Source: Oceanihabitans gracilariae
GTDB lineage: Bacteria; Bacteroidota; Bacteroidia; Flavobacteriales; Flavobacteriaceae
Length of the DNA: 64,000 nt
Direction of reading: 5' to 3'
Assembly: GCF_042684485.1 (NCBI RefSeq)
Contig: NZ_JBHULM010000007.1
Coordinates: 186,001-250,000 of the forward strand
A program made the position numbers and the translations under genes. Positions within the stretch are counted from its first letter, which is position 1. Each line of letters opens with the position of its first letter. The notes under the pieces are model-generated. The model did no database searches and had not been told where the DNA came from. It worked only from the letters and a program-made list of their open reading frames with translations. Positions 61,248 through 64,000 of this stretch are shown here, piece by piece.

Positions 61248-61991
61248 TTAATGTTCTTGTTTAGGTAATTTTGCTAATTCTGCAGCTGCAGATTGCACAT
61301 CTTGATTTTGGTAATCTTGTATAATATTACCATCTTTTAAAACCACAGTTCTACTACTAAAAGTAGCAATGTCTGGTTCATGCGTTACAAACGTAATGGT
61401 AATACCTTGTTTGTTTAACTCTTGAAATAAAGACATGATTTCATAAGAGGTTCTAGTATCTAAATTTCCTGTTGCTTCATCGGCTAAAATCATTACTGGG
61501 TTATTTACCAAAGATCTAGCAATAGCAACACGTTGTTGTTGTCCTCCAGAAAGTTGCGCAGGCGTATGATGTAAACGCTCTCCTAATCCTACTTTTTCAA
61601 GAGCTTCAACAGCTCGTTTTCTACGTTCTTCAGAAGAAACTTTACTGTTATATAATAAAGGTAATTCTACGTTTTCAATAGCAGATGTTCGTGCTAATAA
61701 ATTATAAGATTGAAAAATGAATCCTATTTTTTCGTTTCTAATAGTTGCTAGTTCATTACGTGACAAATCTTTAACACTAACACCATCAATTTCATAGGTT
61801 CCAGAAGTGGGTTGATCTAAACAACCCAAAATATTTAACATAGTACTTTTACCAGAACCACTAGATCCCATTATGGTAACAAACTCGCCTTCTTTTATAG
61901 AAAATGAAATACCTCTTAATGCATGAACCGTTTCGGTTCCCATGGTAAAATCACGTTTTAAATCCTGTATTTTTATTATTTCTTTACTCAT
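61248..61991 (-). CDS. ABC transporter ATP-binding protein, MacB/LolD type
   Basis: 247 residues. Walker A is GSSGSGKST, the signature is LSGGQQQRVAIARSL, Walker B is MILADEATGNLD and the switch His is in THEPDIATFSSR. The Q-loop is FIFQSYNLLARTS. It is the LolD/MacB class and pairs with the FtsX-type permease two bases downstream. The adaptor gene lies six bases upstream. Together these genes form one operon with the TolC protein at the window edge. Confidence 0.93.
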   Translation of the reverse strand: MSKEIIKIQDLKRDFTMGTETVHALRGISFSIKEGEFVTIMGSSGSGKSTMLNILGCLDQPTSGTYEIDGVSVKDLSRNELATIRNEKIGFIFQSYNLLARTSAIENVELPLLYNSKVSSEERRKRAVEALEKVGLGERLHHTPAQLSGGQQQRVAIARSLVNNPVMILADEATGNLDTRTSYEIMSLFQELNKQGITITFVTHEPDIATFSSRTVVLKDGNIIQDYQNQDVQSAAAELAKLPKQEH

Positions 61992-61997
61992 GGTTTT

Positions 61998-63203
61998 CTA
62001 TTTTTTTCTGTTTCCTCCTGGATGTTGTGGCATAAAAGGGCTTTCACTTTTTTCTGTAGTACTAGCTTCTGATTTAGAAACACCTTTTAAACTATATACT
62101 AATTTATCGCCTTCTGAAATTCCGCTTAAAATTTGAACGTTTACACCATCACTAGCACCAAGTGTTACCGTTTTAGGTGTAATAGATCCATTAGATTCTA
62201 ATACCCAAAGAGCGGTTGCTTCTCTAGATCTTTCGCTATTATTTGTCTCTAATTGATGTTGTTGGTTGTAAGTAGCAAGTATTTCTCTTTCTGGTTTAAA
62301 GTTGATTGCTTTAGCTTCAGCAGTTAACACATCATTTAACTCTAAAGTAAAAATAGAAATGGTTGCTGTTAAACCTGGTTTTAGTTTTAAATCTTCATTA
62401 TCTGCTTTAACAACTACTGTATAAGTAACTACATTTGAGGTTACTGTTGGGTCTAAACGTACTTGTGTTACCACTCCTTTAAAAGTTTCACCTATGTAAG
62501 CATCTACTGTAAATTCTACACGTTGTCCTTCTTTTACTTGTCCTATATCTGCTTCATCTACATCTGCTTCTACTTGCATTTCTTTTAAGTCTTGAGCAAT
62601 AGTAAATAAGGTTGGTGTACTGTAACTTGCAGCTACTGTTTGTCCTTCTTCAATATCTTTAGATAATACCACTCCGTCAATTGGAGAGTAAATATTAGCA
62701 TATCCTAAGTTGGTTCTTGCCGATTGCAAATCAGAATAACGCTGTGTTACTGTACCTTTTGCTGTTTGATAGTTATAGTTAGCATCATCAAAATCAGACT
62801 TACTAATCACCTGATTATCGTATAAGGTTTTCTGTCTGTCGTAGATAGTTTTTGTATAATCTCTCTGGCTTACCGCATTATCATAAGCAGCTTGTGCTTG
62901 TGTAAGCGATGCTTGTAAATTGGTTTTATCTAACTCTGCTATTAATTGACCTTCTTTAACTACAGTGTTATAATCTACGTACACTTTTTCTACAACTCCA
63001 GACACTTGCGTACCAACATCTACTTGATTTATAGGTTCTATGGTTCCTGTTGCAGTAACCATTGTAGTAACATTTGCTTTTTTAGCAGCAACTGTTTTTG
63101 GTTCTATTACTACAGCGTCATCGCCTTTAAAAAAGCTAAAACCAACAATAGCAATTACTATTAATATTATGGCGCTTATTATGATTTTCTTATTATTTTT
63201 CAT
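61998..63203 (-). CDS. macA: MacA-type periplasmic adaptor protein
   Basis: 401 residues. An N-terminal membrane anchor (IIISAIILIVIAIVGFSFFKG) precedes a lipoyl half (VTTMVTATGTIEPINQVDVGTQVSGVVEKVYVDYNTVVKEGQLIAELDKT). A coiled-coil hairpin (about 95-150), YANIYSPIDGVVLSKDIEEGQTVAASY and the beta-barrel domain follow. The C-terminal end has PQHPGGNRKK. It connects the MacB-like permease and the outer membrane factor. Six bases separate it from the ATPase gene and 12 bases from the TolC gene upstream. Confidence 0.9.
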   Translation of the reverse strand: MKNNKKIIISAIILIVIAIVGFSFFKGDDAVVIEPKTVAAKKANVTTMVTATGTIEPINQVDVGTQVSGVVEKVYVDYNTVVKEGQLIAELDKTNLQASLTQAQAAYDNAVSQRDYTKTIYDRQKTLYDNQVISKSDFDDANYNYQTAKGTVTQRYSDLQSARTNLGYANIYSPIDGVVLSKDIEEGQTVAASYSTPTLFTIAQDLKEMQVEADVDEADIGQVKEGQRVEFTVDAYIGETFKGVVTQVRLDPTVTSNVVTYTVVVKADNEDLKLKPGLTATISIFTLELNDVLTAEAKAINFKPEREILATYNQQHQLETNNSERSREATALWVLESNGSITPKTVTLGASDGVNVQILSGISEGDKLVYSLKGVSKSEASTTEKSESPFMPQHPGGNRKK

Positions 63204-63214
63204 GATTGTATGGT

Positions 63215-64000
63215 TTAAAGTTTAATGTCGTTTCCTTGGTAAAATTGTAATAATTGGTGGTATAAAATATTTAAGTATTTAGCTTGTAAATAATTTTGTT
63301 GTGCATTAGTAAACGTGTTTTGGCTTATTACTAAATCTGTAGTACTTAAAGCGCCTAATTCATATTTTTTCTGCGCTAGTTTATATGATTGTTCTGCTGC
63401 TATTTTAGAAGCTTCAGAAGCAATAACTTGTTCTTGTGCAGATAATGCGTTTTGATATGCTGTTTCTACTTTTTTATACACTTCTTTTTCTGTAGATTGC
63501 TTTTGTATTTCTGCTTTTTCAATATTTAGTTCAGCTGTTTTTACTGCTGCTTTTGTTTGGTTTCTATTGAAAATTGGAATACTTAAAGATAATCCTAATT
63601 TTTGATTAAAGTTTATATCAAACTGATCTGAAAACGTATTGTCATTAACACTAGTGAAACCTGAACCTACACTTCCTGTTAAGGATAATGTTGGTAAAAA
63701 AGCTCCTTTAGCAATATCTAATTCTTTTTCATTAGCAGCAATATTTAAATTACTAGCTTGTATTTCTGGAAGAATTCCTAAAGCTTTACTATAAACGGTT
63801 GCTTTATCCATTTCAAGATTTATTAAATCCATGTTTTCATCAATGCTTTCTACTTGCATATCATCCATTGGAGATAATTCTAACAATTGTTTTAGCTGAA
63901 TAATATATTGTTGGTAATCATTTTTAGCTGCTATAACATTGTATTTGTTTGTAGCTGTTTGGCTTTGTGCTTCGGTATAATCACTTAAAGCGATTGTTCC
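63215..64000 (-). CDS. TolC-family outer membrane factor (partial, 5' end outside window)
   Basis: 261 codons reach the window edge without a start; the N-terminal half is missing. The visible part has the second OEP repeat: KALGILPEIQASNLNIAANEKELDIAKGAFLPTLSLTGSVGSGF, then LGLSLSIPIFNRNQTKAAVKTAELNIEKAEIQ and SAQEQVIASEASKIAAEQSYKLAQKKYELGALSTTDLVISQNTF, ending GNDIKL. The GALSTTDLVxSQNxF motif and the heptad repeats define the TolC alpha-barrel. It supplies the outer-membrane channel of the MacAB system encoded just downstream. Confidence 0.9.
   Translation of the reverse strand, partial: GTIALSDYTEAQSQTATNKYNVIAAKNDYQQYIIQLKQLLELSPMDDMQVESIDENMDLINLEMDKATVYSKALGILPEIQASNLNIAANEKELDIAKGAFLPTLSLTGSVGSGFTSVNDNTFSDQFDINFNQKLGLSLSIPIFNRNQTKAAVKTAELNIEKAEIQKQSTEKEVYKKVETAYQNALSAQEQVIASEASKIAAEQSYKLAQKKYELGALSTTDLVISQNTFTNAQQNYLQAKYLNILYHQLLQFYQGNDIKL

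Overview
The window is from a low-GC member of the Bacteroidetes, almost certainly a marine-type Flavobacteriaceae. The signs are AT-rich DNA, TAnnTTTG promoter elements, many lipoproteins whose mature end is Cys followed by acidic residues (CSSDDD style), a TonB-dependent receptor with an N-terminal carboxypeptidase-like domain, LytS/LytTR two-component pairs, and family-restricted DUFs (DUF4270, DUF4625, DUF4907, DUF6515). No rRNA, tRNA, CRISPR array or intact insertion sequence was seen. Both window edges cut genes (a DUF1835 protein at the left, a TolC-family protein at the right).

Layout. 1-9.5 kb: housekeeping genes (DUF1835 and SUI1 proteins, a 2OG-Fe(II) oxygenase, a fused E1 alpha/beta ketoacid dehydrogenase, oligopeptidase B, a DEAH helicase), with two tiny related ORFs at 6.6-6.9 kb. 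9.5-11.2 kb: about 1.75 kb of inverted-repeat elements (REPIN-like) between two convergent genes. 11.3-16.6 kb: topoisomerase III, a PLP-dependent threonine/serine dehydratase or racemase, a cold-shock-domain protein and a YbdG-type mechanosensitive channel. 16.6-22.3 kb: an accessory island with 1 kb of non-coding DNA, a probable restriction endonuclease convergent with a C5-cytosine methyltransferase that carries an integrase-type arm DNA-binding domain at its N-terminus, then a WYL regulator. Inverted repeats bracket the restriction-modification pair. 22.3-26.7 kb: a probable metal-uptake operon (small His/Cys protein, TonB receptor, two DUF4625 lipoproteins).

26.9-38.4 kb: a covalent-flavin oxidoreductase, an alpha/beta hydrolase, a DUF4242-cyclase-like-AraC fusion regulator, and two divergent envelope gene sets (DUF4270 lipoprotein plus barrel protein; barrel, Kelch lipoprotein and DUF4907 protein followed by a LytS/LytTR pair). 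38.4-43.9 kb: mixed metabolic genes and small secreted proteins. 44.0-49.2 kb: a minus-strand cluster DoxX - LytS kinase - YHYH protein - PEBP-like lipoprotein - lipoprotein - LytTR regulator, in which the two-component genes bracket the secreted proteins. 49.2-59.7 kb: an RND tripartite pump with a MATE exporter, faced by a divergent AraC regulator, then a peroxiredoxin. 60.0-64.0 kb: a MacAB-TolC type export operon.

The most unusual items are the arm-domain methyltransferase with a regular CGGA(C/T) array upstream of its own start, the inverted repeats around the restriction-modification pair, the REPIN-like cluster with covarying stems, the DUF4242-cyclase-AraC fusion, and the LytS/LytR-bracketed YHYH/PEBP cluster. 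All functions are inferred from reading the sequence; no database search was run.
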